A program made the translations under genes and the position numbers. This document shows positions 8,208 through 16,209 of a stretch of 64,000 bases of DNA, in pieces. Source of the DNA: Cytobacillus oceanisediminis 2691 (lineage in GTDB: Bacteria; Bacillota; Bacilli; Bacillales; Cytobacillaceae); NCBI RefSeq assembly GCF_007678455.1, contig NZ_VEEP01000009.1:156172-220171 (forward strand), in the 5' to 3' direction. Each line of letters opens with the position of its first letter. Position 1 is the stretch's first letter. The notes below the pieces were generated by a model. It searched no databases, was not told where the DNA came from, and was given only the letters and a program-made list of their open reading frames with translations.

Positions 8208-8361
8208 GTGATTAGGGAAGGCAAATGGTGCGCCACCAGTATCCTGGTTCTAGTGGGTTCGATTCCCACCCCGAAATTTTTTAGCAACTTACAAAAAATT
8301 TCGAGGGTGGCCGTACAGTACATTCGTACGGGACAGGACTGCCCTGTGTGGAGGGATACAA
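8208..8361 (+). promoter_or_regulatory. Candidate structured cis-regulatory RNA leader
   Basis: The leader is unusually rich in inverted repeats: TGGTG-CGC-CACCA (8226-8238), overlapping CCAG-TATC-CTGG, GTGGG-TTCGATT-CCCAC (8253-8269, identical in form to a tRNA T-arm), a long stem pairing 8266-8282 with 8293-8310, CCGTAC...GTACGG (8311-8331) and ACAGG-ACTGC-CCTGT (8333-8346). The T-arm-like hairpin and the long stem share the CCCACC bases, so they exclude each other, as in a switch. The ribosome site GGAGGG follows at once. It matches no riboswitch class I can name. It is not a tRNA, because no 5' acceptor strand is present. Confidence 0.5.
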
Positions 8362-8922
8362 ATGCTCAAGAAACGCGATCTTCATGATTGCCACGAATTA
8401 TTTGAGCTGATGGCGCATCCGGATGTCTTCCCTTTTGTGCGTCAAAAGGCCAATTCATATGAAGAATTCGTCTTCATTACAAAACAAACGATTGAAGCTG
8501 ATGAACAGGGTGAACTGATATCCCGTACCATTCTTGACGAATGGGGTGCTCCAATCGGCACAATCAATCTGTACGACATTCAGGAAGGCGCAGGATTCTT
8601 AGGTACTTGGCTGGGCAAGCCATACCATGGAAAGGGCTATAATAACTTGGCAAAGGATGCCTTTTTCCAGGAATTATTTTATGAACTGGGGATTGAAACT
8701 ATTTTCATGCGAATCAGGAAAGTGAATATCCGCTCCCTCAAAGCGGCAGAAAAACTGCATTATATTGTGAAAGCAAACGATACTCGAAGAAATATATACG
8801 AACAACTTAATGCTGCCGGAGAGGTTTATGATCTTTATGAAATTCCTAAAGATCAATATACCCTTTACCTGAAGAGGACTGTTCCACAGGAAGAGGAAGC
8901 CGTACAATTGCTGGAAGCATAA
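8362..8922 (+). CDS. GNAT family N-acetyltransferase
   Basis: A 186-residue protein of the RimJ/RimL-like GNAT group. Conserved features are the early HPDVFPFVR segment, strand 4 ending in FLGTWLGKPYHGKGYNN (acetyl-CoA pyrophosphate loop, about residues 80-95), and RIRKVNIRSLKAAEKL (about 118-133), where Asn-Xxx-Xxx-Ser is the usual motif B. Substrate unknown. The ATG follows GGAGGG with six bases' spacing. The long structured leader upstream and a terminator downstream make it a single-gene, possibly ligand-controlled, unit. A role in detoxification or ribosomal-protein acetylation is possible but unsupported. Confidence 0.85.
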   Translation: MLKKRDLHDCHELFELMAHPDVFPFVRQKANSYEEFVFITKQTIEADEQGELISRTILDEWGAPIGTINLYDIQEGAGFLGTWLGKPYHGKGYNNLAKDAFFQELFYELGIETIFMRIRKVNIRSLKAAEKLHYIVKANDTRRNIYEQLNAAGEVYDLYEIPKDQYTLYLKRTVPQEEEAVQLLEA

Positions 8923-8926
8923 CAGA

Positions 8927-8950
8927 AAACGCCCTTTTAGGGCGTTTTTA
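8927..8950 (+). terminator. Terminator of the GNAT gene
   Basis: Stem AAACGCCC / GGGCGTTT with a 5-base loop, then a T run, four bases after the stop codon. Confidence 0.92.
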
Positions 8951-9061
8951 TTTTGTCCTGGAATTCTATTCTGGATGGCAGTATGCAATGATCTTTAGAT
9001 TACTGATAAGCGGGAAAAGGATTGCCTTTTTCATCTTGCACTGTTTTAAGGACTCCTTCCG

Positions 9062-9226
9062 TCAATTAAACGGATCCTGAATTTGCGATTCTTCATGTTC
9101 ATATAGTGAGGCTTCTGATAAGAACGCCTCCAATTCTGCATCTGTCAGTGTCTCATAACGTCCATCATCAAAAAAGATTTGTGTCTGATTCGGGTTGATC
9201 CTATTCATATTGAAACCTATTCCCAT
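9062..9226 (-). CDS. Small acidic protein of unknown function
   Basis: A 54-residue protein beginning MGIGFNMNRINPNQT. The ATG at 9226 is chosen because GAGGTG lies five bases before it; the frame stays open for 11 more codons upstream without a better site. It is acidic, with a predicted helix LTDAELEAFLSEASLYEHEES. No family is recognised. It lies between the GNAT gene and the long MITE-like repeat. Confidence 0.55.
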   Translation of the reverse strand: MGIGFNMNRINPNQTQIFFDDGRYETLTDAELEAFLSEASLYEHEESQIQDPFN

Positions 9227-9350
9227 CTCGTTCACCTCAATAAATAAACTAAATCGCAATAATAATTAGATAATTTAAACCGACTTGAATTTGTTTGTTA
9301 TTAGCTTTCCCATCAATCATTTCCTTATTCATAGGGACTGTTAAACATGG

Positions 9351-9636
9351 CTGTTGATTTTCGTTCCAGGCGCTTCGCTTTCCGCTGGAAGAATATGAAA
9401 AAGACCAAAGGCCGTCTTTTTCATAAGCAATTCTTCCTTGGGGCTGGCGCTGAGCCTCCTCGTCGCTTTGCTCCTGCGGGGTGCAAATGATTCCTCACGT
9501 GAATCATTTCACCTAGGTCTCACCTGACCAGCTGCGCCCGCAGGACATTGATTTGGCTTCCTTGAACCTGCCCACGCACGAAGGAAATGCGTTAGCATTT
9601 TCAAGGAGTCTACGCGCCTTCCACTACAATCAACAG
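9351..9636. repeat. MITE-like intergenic repeat, full-length copy
   Basis: A 286-bp element with CTGTTGATT at its left end and AATCAACAG at its right end, in opposite orientation to the 161-bp copy at 6741-6901. It contains a central segment of about 125 bp missing from the other copy, including GAGCCTCCTCG and GGTCTCACCTG blocks that I associate with a dispersed Bacillus repeat. There is no open frame of note and no transposase. It fills most of the 9227-9685 gap; I see nothing else there. Confidence 0.85.
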
Positions 9637-9685
9637 GGTTTAAAAATCAACTTTCAGCTTTAACTGAGACTATTCATAAAACAGC

Positions 9686-9713
9686 AAAAGCCCTGGTTTG
9701 CCCAGAGCCTTTT
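9686..9713 (-). terminator. Terminator of the SDR gene
   Basis: Minus-strand stem AAAAGGCTCTGG / CCAGGGCTTTT with a T-rich 3' side, just after the SDR stop codon. Confidence 0.85.
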
Positions 9714-9723
9714 CTGTCTAAGA

Positions 9724-10497
9724 TTATTCCCGAAAGATTTTCCCCAGGACATCTTTACCGCCTGTTATCGGAATGATGCTCCCGGTAATGAAACTGGATT
9801 GTTCGTTTGCCAGGAAACTGATCACTCTGGAAACATCCTCTCCCGTACCAGGTCTTCCTACAGGGACAGTTGGATCGACATTATGAAGGGAATCTTCGAT
9901 TGCTTTCTCCTTCCATTCACCAACGATGTCTCCAGGACAAACCATATTTGCGGTAATTCCATTCTCCGCTTCTTCTAAAGCAATGGTTTTTGTCAATGAT
10001 GCCAAACCGGATTTAGCAGCTGCGAACGCAGACCTGTAAATCCATCCGGGAGCAGATTCGACCCTGTCAAAACCAACCGTTATAATTCTCCCCCATTTCC
10101 GCTTTCTCATTGAGGGGATAATAAGATTAGATAAATAAAAAACAGCGTTCAAATTTCCATTTATGATATAATTCCACTCATCAATGTTATACTCCCCCAT
10201 TTTTTTCCTTTCAGAAACATATGGACCTGCATTATGAACGACTATATCGATGGCGGGAAATTCCTTTAATGCTTGGGAAACAATTTGTCCACAAGCCTCA
10301 TATTCCGTAATATCACCTTGAATGCAAATATTCCTTGTTTTGTACATTTCTGTCAAATAGGCAGCAAGTTCTTCTGCTTCATTTTTGCTGTTCCGATAAT
10401 TTATGATCGTGTTGACCCCTTCGGCAGCAAGCTGCTGGGCTGTCCGCCTTCCTATTCCGGCCGCACCACCGGTAATCAAAGCAGTTTTATTTTCCAC
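9724..10497 (-). CDS. Short-chain dehydrogenase/reductase-fold protein lacking the usual catalytic Ser and Tyr
   Basis: A 257-residue Rossmann protein. The NAD(P) motif GGAAGIGRR (about residues 10-18), the NAG motif (HNAGPY) and the C-terminal ITGSIIPITGG are normal for the FabG-like group. The segment that normally reads ISS...YxxxK here reads ITVGFDR...SAFAAAKSGL, so the catalytic Ser position is not Ser and the Tyr position is Phe, while the Lys remains. A Tyr four residues earlier might substitute. It may be a binding or regulatory protein, or use different chemistry. It is single-gene and divergent from the GerT-like gene. Confidence 0.85.
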   Translation of the reverse strand: MENKTALITGGAAGIGRRTAQQLAAEGVNTIINYRNSKNEAEELAAYLTEMYKTRNICIQGDITEYEACGQIVSQALKEFPAIDIVVHNAGPYVSERKKMGEYNIDEWNYIINGNLNAVFYLSNLIIPSMRKRKWGRIITVGFDRVESAPGWIYRSAFAAAKSGLASLTKTIALEEAENGITANMVCPGDIVGEWKEKAIEDSLHNVDPTVPVGRPGTGEDVSRVISFLANEQSSFITGSIIPITGGKDVLGKIFRE

Positions 10498-10599
10498 AAC
10501 CTGTACTCCTCATCTTCATTAGACTACTTATCACTATACTAAAAAGAAGATGGCTGTTTTGCAACTTTTAACTTTTAAGGAGAAATAAATCACACCTTT

Positions 10600-10629
10600 T
10601 AACCGCTGGGCATCTGCCTGCATATATTA
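10600..10629 (+). promoter_or_regulatory. Sigma-K-like promoter of the GerT-like gene
   Basis: AACC (about 10601-10604), 16 bases, then CATATATTA (10621-10629), which matches the CATAnnnTA -10 consensus of the late mother-cell factor sigma-K. The gene downstream encodes a spore-coat-type Hsp20 protein, which fits. Confidence 0.5.
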
Positions 10630-10668
10630 TACATATCGATGATGGGCTGTTTGAAAGGCGGGATATAA

Positions 10669-11142
10669 TTGTTTCCATGGAATATGTTGCCGTTCGATAA
10701 AAATTCACAAAGAAAGTTTCTGGAGATGAAACCTGAAGAAATCGAAAACTATGTTCAGCAAATGATGGGTAAAATGCTCCAGCCAGATATGAAAGGGATG
10801 TTTAAGCCTGAAGAGTGGTTAAAAGGAATGCAGCAACAAGACGCTTCACCATCAGACAAACCGACAAATAAATTGAACGCGGAAATTTTCGAAACCCATG
10901 ACTTTGTATATGTAAGGGTGCCTCTAAAAAATGACACATGGCTGAATCAAATGAAAATGTTTTATACTTCAAATCAGGTAATCATTGAACACATACCTGA
11001 CTTCTCTGATAAACACACAATTGTGTTGCCAGCGACAGTGAAGCGCAAGGGTGCATCCGCCACCCACCGGGATGGAGTATTAGAGCTTCGGCTGCCCAAG
11101 ATTGTCGATCTCCAGTTTTCCGAAATCGATATTTCGACTTAA
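10669..11142 (+). CDS. Hsp20/alpha-crystallin-like spore protein (GerT/CotM type)
   Basis: A 157-residue protein with a short N-terminal MFPWNMLPFDK segment and a C-terminal alpha-crystallin-like beta-sandwich from about residue 70 (ETHDFVYVRVPL through DGVLELRLPK). It starts at TTG 10669, six bases after AAGGCGGG; no ATG in frame is as well placed. From memory this layout is that of B. subtilis GerT and CotM, late spore-coat proteins that affect germination. The sigma-K-like promoter upstream supports expression in the mother cell. Confidence 0.75.
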   Translation: MFPWNMLPFDKNSQRKFLEMKPEEIENYVQQMMGKMLQPDMKGMFKPEEWLKGMQQQDASPSDKPTNKLNAEIFETHDFVYVRVPLKNDTWLNQMKMFYTSNQVIIEHIPDFSDKHTIVLPATVKRKGASATHRDGVLELRLPKIVDLQFSEIDIST

Positions 11143-11146
11143 CGAA

Positions 11147-11290
11147 TAAAAAGCGTAAGCGCCTCGTTCAGCCCCGACAAGCGCTGGAGGGCTGACCGGT
11201 GAAGTCGTTCTTTGACTTCATTGGGCGGACCGAAGCGACTCGAGGGGCTAGGCGCTGGAGCTGGATTAAGAATCCCACATGTAGTAATAC
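11147..11290. repeat. Palindromic REP-like repeat, long copy
   Basis: Shares with 16210-16300 the outer arms AGCGCCT / AGGCGCT and inner arms AGCCCC / GGGGCT, which fold into one interrupted hairpin. This copy carries about 50 extra central bases, including a nested GAAGTC / GACTTC hairpin. Downstream flanks (AAGA..CCCA.ATGTAGT) also match between copies, so the mobile unit is larger than the hairpin. It lies between the GerT-like gene and the CAP gene terminator. Confidence 0.85.
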
Positions 11291-11323
11291 TCAACTAAAC
11301 AAATTTATAATTTACTAAAAAAC

Positions 11324-11353
11324 AAAAAAAGAACAGCCATTTCAGGCTGTTCT
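11324..11353 (-). terminator. Terminator of the CAP-domain gene
   Basis: Minus-strand stem GAACAGCC / GGCTGTTC with a 6-base loop and a T run after it. Confidence 0.92.
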
Positions 11354-11369
11354 CCTTTTGTATATTGAA

Positions 11370-12113
11370 TTACTTGCCGATGAACATTTGAGTCCAGTAA
11401 TTGCCGTTTGCTACATGACCTACACCGATGTGAGTGTAGCTTGAGTTAAGAATGTTGGCACGGTGGCCTGAACTGTTCATCCATGCTTTCACTACCTCTT
11501 CAGGTGTTGGCTGGCCCATAGCGATATTCTCACCAGCTGAGCGATATGTGATGCCAAACTTCTTCATCATATCAAATGGTGAACCATAAGTTGGGCTTGT
11601 ATGGCTGAAGTAGCCCTTGCTTTGCATATCACGGGATTTTTCCCTGGCAACTTTGCTCAATTCCGTATCAAGTGCAAGTGGTTTTAAACCGTTCTTAGCT
11701 CTCTCCTGGTTTGTCAGCTCTACTACTTTTTGTTCATAAGCACTTACAGCTGAGGAAGCTGGTGCTTTAGCGGCTACCTGTGAAGGAGACTTTGCAGGTT
11801 CCTTGACTGGCGCAGGAGCCGGTGCTTTCGCAGGCTGCTGAACTTTTGCAGGTTGAGGAGCTTCTGTTTGCTTCTGGTCATTCTTTTGAACTGGTGCTGC
11901 TTGCTTTTGAGCTGGCGCTGCTTGTTTCCAAGAGAATTGATAATTCTTGAAATACTTTTGCATAATAGAATCTACATTCAGATCGTTGAGATTCCCGCTT
12001 TGGTAATAGTAAACCTTTGTCTGTATAGTTGATGCATCTGCTTTATTCATAACTGGATTAGCAGCGAATAATGCTGCAGCTGCTGCTACTGAAAAGATCA
12101 ATTTCTTTTTCAT
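11370..12113 (-). CDS. Secreted CAP/SCP-domain protein (YkwD-like)
   Basis: A 247-residue exported protein. Signal peptide at residues 1-27 (ending KADAS), then a Gln/Ala/Pro/Lys-rich low-complexity linker (about 60-125) with repeated QKQAAPVQK and PAKAPAPAP units, and a C-terminal CAP domain (about 130-247). CAP hallmarks are visible: LTNQERAKNGLKPL, SHTSP, AGENIAMG and GHRANILNSSYTHIGVG with the conserved His and Glu. Bacterial CAP proteins of this layout are cell-wall associated, and their biochemical role is unclear. It has its own terminator. Confidence 0.92.
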   Translation of the reverse strand: MKKKLIFSVAAAAALFAANPVMNKADASTIQTKVYYYQSGNLNDLNVDSIMQKYFKNYQFSWKQAAPAQKQAAPVQKNDQKQTEAPQPAKVQQPAKAPAPAPVKEPAKSPSQVAAKAPASSAVSAYEQKVVELTNQERAKNGLKPLALDTELSKVAREKSRDMQSKGYFSHTSPTYGSPFDMMKKFGITYRSAGENIAMGQPTPEEVVKAWMNSSGHRANILNSSYTHIGVGHVANGNYWTQMFIGK

Positions 12114-12450
12114 TCCCCAATTCCTCCCGAAATAATGAATTTTTTTTATCTCTCGCTTACAAACTCATCATATCATGGCTTTTTTGTAATAAATCTGGTC
12201 TTAAATGGAAATATTACTATTCTATCAAAATATAATTTGAAATATATTCCTGCACCGCATTTTAAAAGGGTTTTTAGGAATTTTCATCTAGGCACAATTA
12301 ACCATATTTTTATTTAATAACCATCCTCACCTCAAAAAGGAAAAACAAAGTTATTGACACTTTTTTTATAAAGCCTCATTCTTTACTTTTTTTTCAACCA
12401 TATTACAAACGTTAAAAGTGTTACACTGATATCATTGGATTTTGGCTCAA
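12114..12450. other. AT-rich intergenic stretch without a recognised gene
   Basis: This 337-base gap lies upstream of the CAP gene and downstream of the YtkA-like gene. The only frame over 50 codons (plus strand from 12135) has no ribosome site and poor composition. A TTGACA at 12354 is followed by AT-rich sequence but no well-spaced -10 that I would defend. I see no repeat or stable hairpin apart from the terminator at its right edge. Confidence 0.5.
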
Positions 12451-12473
12451 AAAAAAAGCGGCAACTGCCGCTT
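12451..12473 (-). terminator. Terminator of the YtkA-like lipoprotein gene
   Basis: Minus-strand stem AAGCGGCA / TGCCGCTT with a 2-base loop and a long T run. Confidence 0.9.
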
Positions 12474-12477
12474 AAAA

Positions 12478-12945
12478 TCAGTGTCCGCTCTCTTCTTTAT
12501 TATGTTCATCCTTGTCATCCATTTTCATGTCAGCAGAGTTGCCCTCTTCCGGCTCACTTGGATTGCCGACTACAAATTCGATTTTTGGCATGTTATGCAT
12601 ACGTCGTGCCGTGACATGAGAAATAATATAGTAGGTCCCTTCTTCTTCAAAAGACTTCTTCAATCGATATACTCCATTTTCAGCATGGTTTACTACAATC
12701 TTTTCATGGTCCTCTGACTGAGAACGCCAGATTTCAAATTTAACCTCTTCCGCATCTTCTACTTCTTCCGGTCCGTAAGAAACTTTGGCCTCAAATGTAA
12801 TCTCTTCACCTTTCTCCGCTTTTTCAGGATTGGCAGTGAGATCGACTTCTAAAAATTGCGGCTCTTCTTCAGCTTGATCTTGCGTACAAGCCGTTGCAAA
12901 CAGTCCCAGCAGAACCACCATTATTGTTGTCCATAATCGTTTCAT
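12478..12945 (-). CDS. YtkA-like (FixH-fold) lipoprotein
   Basis: A 155-residue lipoprotein. The signal peptide has a lipobox LFATAC (Cys20), followed by an acidic linker and a beta-sandwich of about 85 residues with ANPEKAEKGEEITFEAKV and GVYRLKKSFEEEGTYYI, characteristic of the YtkA-like domain. The tail is acidic and rich in Asp, Lys and His with Met (MKMDDKDEHNKEESGH), a possible metal-binding end. It follows the histidine kinase gene after about 100 bases, so it may belong to the same regulon. Function is unproven; copper or envelope stress is a guess. Confidence 0.8.
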   Translation of the reverse strand: MKRLWTTIMVVLLGLFATACTQDQAEEEPQFLEVDLTANPEKAEKGEEITFEAKVSYGPEEVEDAEEVKFEIWRSQSEDHEKIVVNHAENGVYRLKKSFEEEGTYYIISHVTARRMHNMPKIEFVVGNPSEPEEGNSADMKMDDKDEHNKEESGH

Positions 12946-13048
12946 TCTTTTTACCCCTTAATTAAGATTAATACAGTGATATCCTAGCCTTAAAATGTGT
13001 TGAAAGTATGAGCTAATTATAATCAAGATATGTCATTTTGGACGATGA

Positions 13049-14449
13049 TCATTTTATTACCGGAAAATAGAGCTTGATGGTTGTGCCTTTTCCAAGCTCG
13101 CTCGCAATTTCCATCTTTCCATCATGGAGCTTCACTAATTTATCAACGATGGCAAGACCTAGGCCTGTTCCGCCATCTGCTCGAGACCTTGCCTTGTTCA
13201 CCCTGTAAAAGCGATCAGTAAGCTTGGCAATATCTTCAGCTGGTATCCCAATACCGGTGTCTTGGATTTCAACTTTGCAGCCAAATGAATGTTTGTTCAG
13301 CCTGATTGATATCATTCCATCTTTTTCAGTATAGCGAATGGAGTTGTCAATGATGTTCTGAAAGATTTGTTCCAGTCTGCCTTCATCACCATTGATGATA
13401 ATATCCGGATCCAGATCAAGCGACAGGCTGATATGTTTTTCGTTCATTGCCGGCTCATACTTAATGATAAAATCATCGATAAGCTGCGCAAGCGAAAAAG
13501 GGCTTTTGACCAGCTTGTATTCTTCCGCATCCAGCCTTGAAAGATCAAGCAGGTCCTCAACAATTTTAACCATCCTGGCAGATTCTCTGTTGATGAGTTT
13601 TAGGTATTTATTTCTTTCTTCAGGATCTTTGATTATCCCAGCTTCCATTGCTTCACTATAACCTTTGATATAGCTGATAGGAGTCCTGAGTTCATGGGAT
13701 ACATCAGCCAGGAACTCCCTCTTTTTTTCATCCTCTTTTTGGACAGACTCTGACATATGGTTAAAGGCCTTTGCAAGCTCGCCAATCTCATCATTCGACT
13801 GAATATCCACACGCGCCGAATAATCTCCATCAGATACCTTTTCAGCTGCCTGCTTCATTGCTGCGAGAGGCCTCGTAAGCCGGTGAAGCATTTTAAAGCC
13901 AAGGTAGGCAGCTATTACAATGAACACTACTCCACCAATTAGCCAGAGAAATGAAAAATCAACGGTTAGTTCGGAAATTTTGGCTAGCGGGACGTAAAGG
14001 TATATAATCCCTTCAAGTCTGCTATTATCAAGAAGAGGAATGGCAACAGCAAGTATTTTCCGGCCGAACCTCTCTTCAAAACCAGATTTCAGTACAGGCT
14101 CACCTTCCAAAAGCTGCTCCCGTTCTTCTTGTCCGATAAGCGTCTCATAATCGATTGAATAGGGCAGGCAGGCACTTAACTCCTTGGGATTGCTGACAAG
14201 AAAAACCTCTGATTCTGATTTTTCATTGTACCATTCCACTTGCTGCCTCATTTCATCTGTCAGTGGTCCGCCCTTATAGTCGCTCGCAAGCCGGTTACCT
14301 TCAGCCATTAACGATTCTTCGACAATATCGACATAAAGTTTCTCGTAAAATAGGTAAGATAAGAAAAACGAATATAATACGGTAATCAAGATTGTCGCTG
14401 TAACCGTCAGCCATAGCTTTTTAAATAGGCTGTCTGAAAAAGAAATCAT
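13049..14449 (-). CDS. Membrane sensor histidine kinase
   Basis: A 466-residue kinase. TM1 at about 13-33, an extracytoplasmic sensor region of about 130 residues, TM2 about 165-187, HAMP about 190-240, the phosphoacceptor H-box DVSHELRTPISYIKGY, then HATPase with IIDNSIRYTE (N-box), DTGIGIP (G1) and GGTGLGLAI (G2). It overlaps the response regulator by four bases, so the two are a pair. The operon begins with a lipoprotein beta-propeller, which could contribute to sensing outside the membrane. Confidence 0.93.
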   Translation of the reverse strand: MISFSDSLFKKLWLTVTATILITVLYSFFLSYLFYEKLYVDIVEESLMAEGNRLASDYKGGPLTDEMRQQVEWYNEKSESEVFLVSNPKELSACLPYSIDYETLIGQEEREQLLEGEPVLKSGFEERFGRKILAVAIPLLDNSRLEGIIYLYVPLAKISELTVDFSFLWLIGGVVFIVIAAYLGFKMLHRLTRPLAAMKQAAEKVSDGDYSARVDIQSNDEIGELAKAFNHMSESVQKEDEKKREFLADVSHELRTPISYIKGYSEAMEAGIIKDPEERNKYLKLINRESARMVKIVEDLLDLSRLDAEEYKLVKSPFSLAQLIDDFIIKYEPAMNEKHISLSLDLDPDIIINGDEGRLEQIFQNIIDNSIRYTEKDGMISIRLNKHSFGCKVEIQDTGIGIPAEDIAKLTDRFYRVNKARSRADGGTGLGLAIVDKLVKLHDGKMEIASELGKGTTIKLYFPVIK

Positions 14450-15126
14450 CCTGCCGGCACCTCGAACTTATATCCGACTCCCCATATAGTTTGTATATAG
14501 TCACCTGTACCCAGTTTCATTCGCAGTGTCTTAATATGTGTATCCACCGTTCTTAAACTGCCATGGTAATCCATACCCCATACATATTCAAGCAGTTGTT
14601 CCCTGCTCAGGGCCTGGCCCTGGTGTTTGACGAGAAAGACGAGCAGCTCGAATTCTTTGAGAGTCAGTGGAACAATTTCACTGTCTACACTAACTCTTCT
14701 TCCCTTTTTATCGATGGTGATTTTCCCCAGAATAACTGTCTCATCTTCATTCTTAACGAAAGATGTCCTTCTTAACAGCGCATTGATTCTTGCTACCAGC
14801 TCACCTGGACTGAATGGCTTGACGATATAATCATCCCCTCCAAGCTGGAGGCCCTTCACTTTATCCCATTCTTCTCCTTTTGCTGATAAAAATATAATCG
14901 GCACTTGTGAAAAAGCGCGTATTTTTCCGCATACCGCAAAGCCATCCTCAAATGGCATCATGATATCAAGAATGACCAGGTCGAATTTCTGTTCTTTCAG
15001 CTTCCTCAATCCTTCCACACCATCAGCTGCATGAACACATGTAAAACCTGAGTTTTCCAGATACATTTGAACGAGGTTACGCATATCCTCTTCGTCATCA
15101 ATGATCAGAACATTTACGGGATTCAT
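14446..15126 (-). CDS. OmpR-family response regulator
   Basis: A 226-residue regulator. Receiver domain 1-120 with acidic pair DDEED, phosphoacceptor Asp in VILDIMMP (about residue 54), Thr/Ser and Lys (IVKPFSPGE), followed by an OmpR/PhoB winged helix (LTLKEFELLVFLVKHQGQALSREQLL). It overlaps the kinase gene and starts four bases after the lipoprotein gene ends, so all three are one operon. Targets are unknown; the nearby YtkA-like lipoprotein is a plausible one. Confidence 0.94.
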   Translation of the reverse strand: MNPVNVLIIDDEEDMRNLVQMYLENSGFTCVHAADGVEGLRKLKEQKFDLVILDIMMPFEDGFAVCGKIRAFSQVPIIFLSAKGEEWDKVKGLQLGGDDYIVKPFSPGELVARINALLRRTSFVKNEDETVILGKITIDKKGRRVSVDSEIVPLTLKEFELLVFLVKHQGQALSREQLLEYVWGMDYHGSLRTVDTHIKTLRMKLGTGDYIQTIWGVGYKFEVPAG

Positions 15127-15130
15127 CCTG

Positions 15131-16096
15131 TTATCTCTCCCTCGTAACTATTTGAAAGGGGCCATCGCCGACTTTCAGCGTTTTTTCAATCGATAAGTTT
15201 TCGGGGTTGATGATATACACCTCGTTGCTATCATAACCGGCAACAATCAGCTTATCTTCAAAAACCTCAATTTCAAAAGGATTGGCACCTACCTTGATCG
15301 AATCCTTCTTTGTCCCTTCCCCTGACAATTTATACAGCGTATTGGATCCATGGCTCAAAACAAAAATATTGTCTTCATTCTTGGTAAAATCCACTGGCAT
15401 TACAGGAGCTGGTATTTCTTTTTTTAACGTCCCGTTTTTTAGATCATAAATGTGTATTCGCTCTTCAATTTGGGTTCCTTTGCCATGCCCGCCAATCCAT
15501 AGCTCATCTTTTCCTGTGCTCATGATTGCCCCTGCTGCTGCAGGATGAACTTTAAATCCAGGGAGCCTTTCTTTATTCATCAAATCGATAACAGTAAGCA
15601 TATCCTGGTTATAGCTGATCACATAAAGTTTGTCTTCCGCTTCAAGGAGTGTCAAAGGGTCTTTCTCCGCCCTGACCTCTTTCACTTCTTTCCCGTTAAT
15701 ATCAAAAAAACGGATGCTTTCCCTGTTTTGATCAGCAAAGGCTATTTCCGTTCCGTCACTAACTAATAAAGAATTTACGATCCCTTCACCTGTTTCCCAG
15801 GAATCGATTTTTTCCCCTTTGCTTAATGAATAGAGATCGACCGTTTCCAAGGTTTTTCCGTAAAGCAGGAGAGTGTCCCCATCAGGCAGGATCATTCCGC
15901 CTATATATGGACGGTCAACCCTCCAATCAGGCAATTTTTCCTCTTTATCCATATCATAATAAGAAATGGTCATTTCTTTTATGTTCACTGTAGATATAAT
16001 AGAAGAATCTTTTGGGATTGGTTCATATGATTCGAAAGAACAGGCAGATAACAAAACAGTGAAAACCACCGCTGCCAACAAATAGGTCCGCTTCAT
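15131..16096 (-). CDS. YncE-like beta-propeller lipoprotein, first gene of a two-component operon
   Basis: A 321-residue lipoprotein: lipobox VLLSAC at about residue 19, then repeated propeller blades with motifs such as YSLSKGEKIDSWETGEGIVNS split over the chain, and GPFQIVTRE at the end. The start at 16096 is chosen because AAAAGGAG lies correctly before it and the signal peptide starts there; an earlier in-frame ATG seven codons upstream has no site. Its place at the head of a regulator-kinase operon suggests it binds or presents the signal outside the cell. This is inference. Confidence 0.8.
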   Translation of the reverse strand: MKRTYLLAAVVFTVLLSACSFESYEPIPKDSSIISTVNIKEMTISYYDMDKEEKLPDWRVDRPYIGGMILPDGDTLLLYGKTLETVDLYSLSKGEKIDSWETGEGIVNSLLVSDGTEIAFADQNRESIRFFDINGKEVKEVRAEKDPLTLLEAEDKLYVISYNQDMLTVIDLMNKERLPGFKVHPAAAGAIMSTGKDELWIGGHGKGTQIEERIHIYDLKNGTLKKEIPAPVMPVDFTKNEDNIFVLSHGSNTLYKLSGEGTKKDSIKVGANPFEIEVFEDKLIVAGYDSNEVYIINPENLSIEKTLKVGDGPFQIVTRER

Positions 16097-16209
16097 AATT
16101 AACTCCTTTTCTTCCACTAGTATCTCACATTATTATATCTCTAATTTGTGATAAATCTATGAAATCGAACGTATCTAATCCTATTTACGTCATGGTCTTG
16201 ATTACAGAA

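Noticed and set aside
8241-8279. tRNA gene suggested by GTGGG-TTCGATT-CCCAC
   Set aside because: No 5' acceptor strand, D-arm or anticodon arm can be fitted at the right distance; only the T-arm-like hairpin is present.
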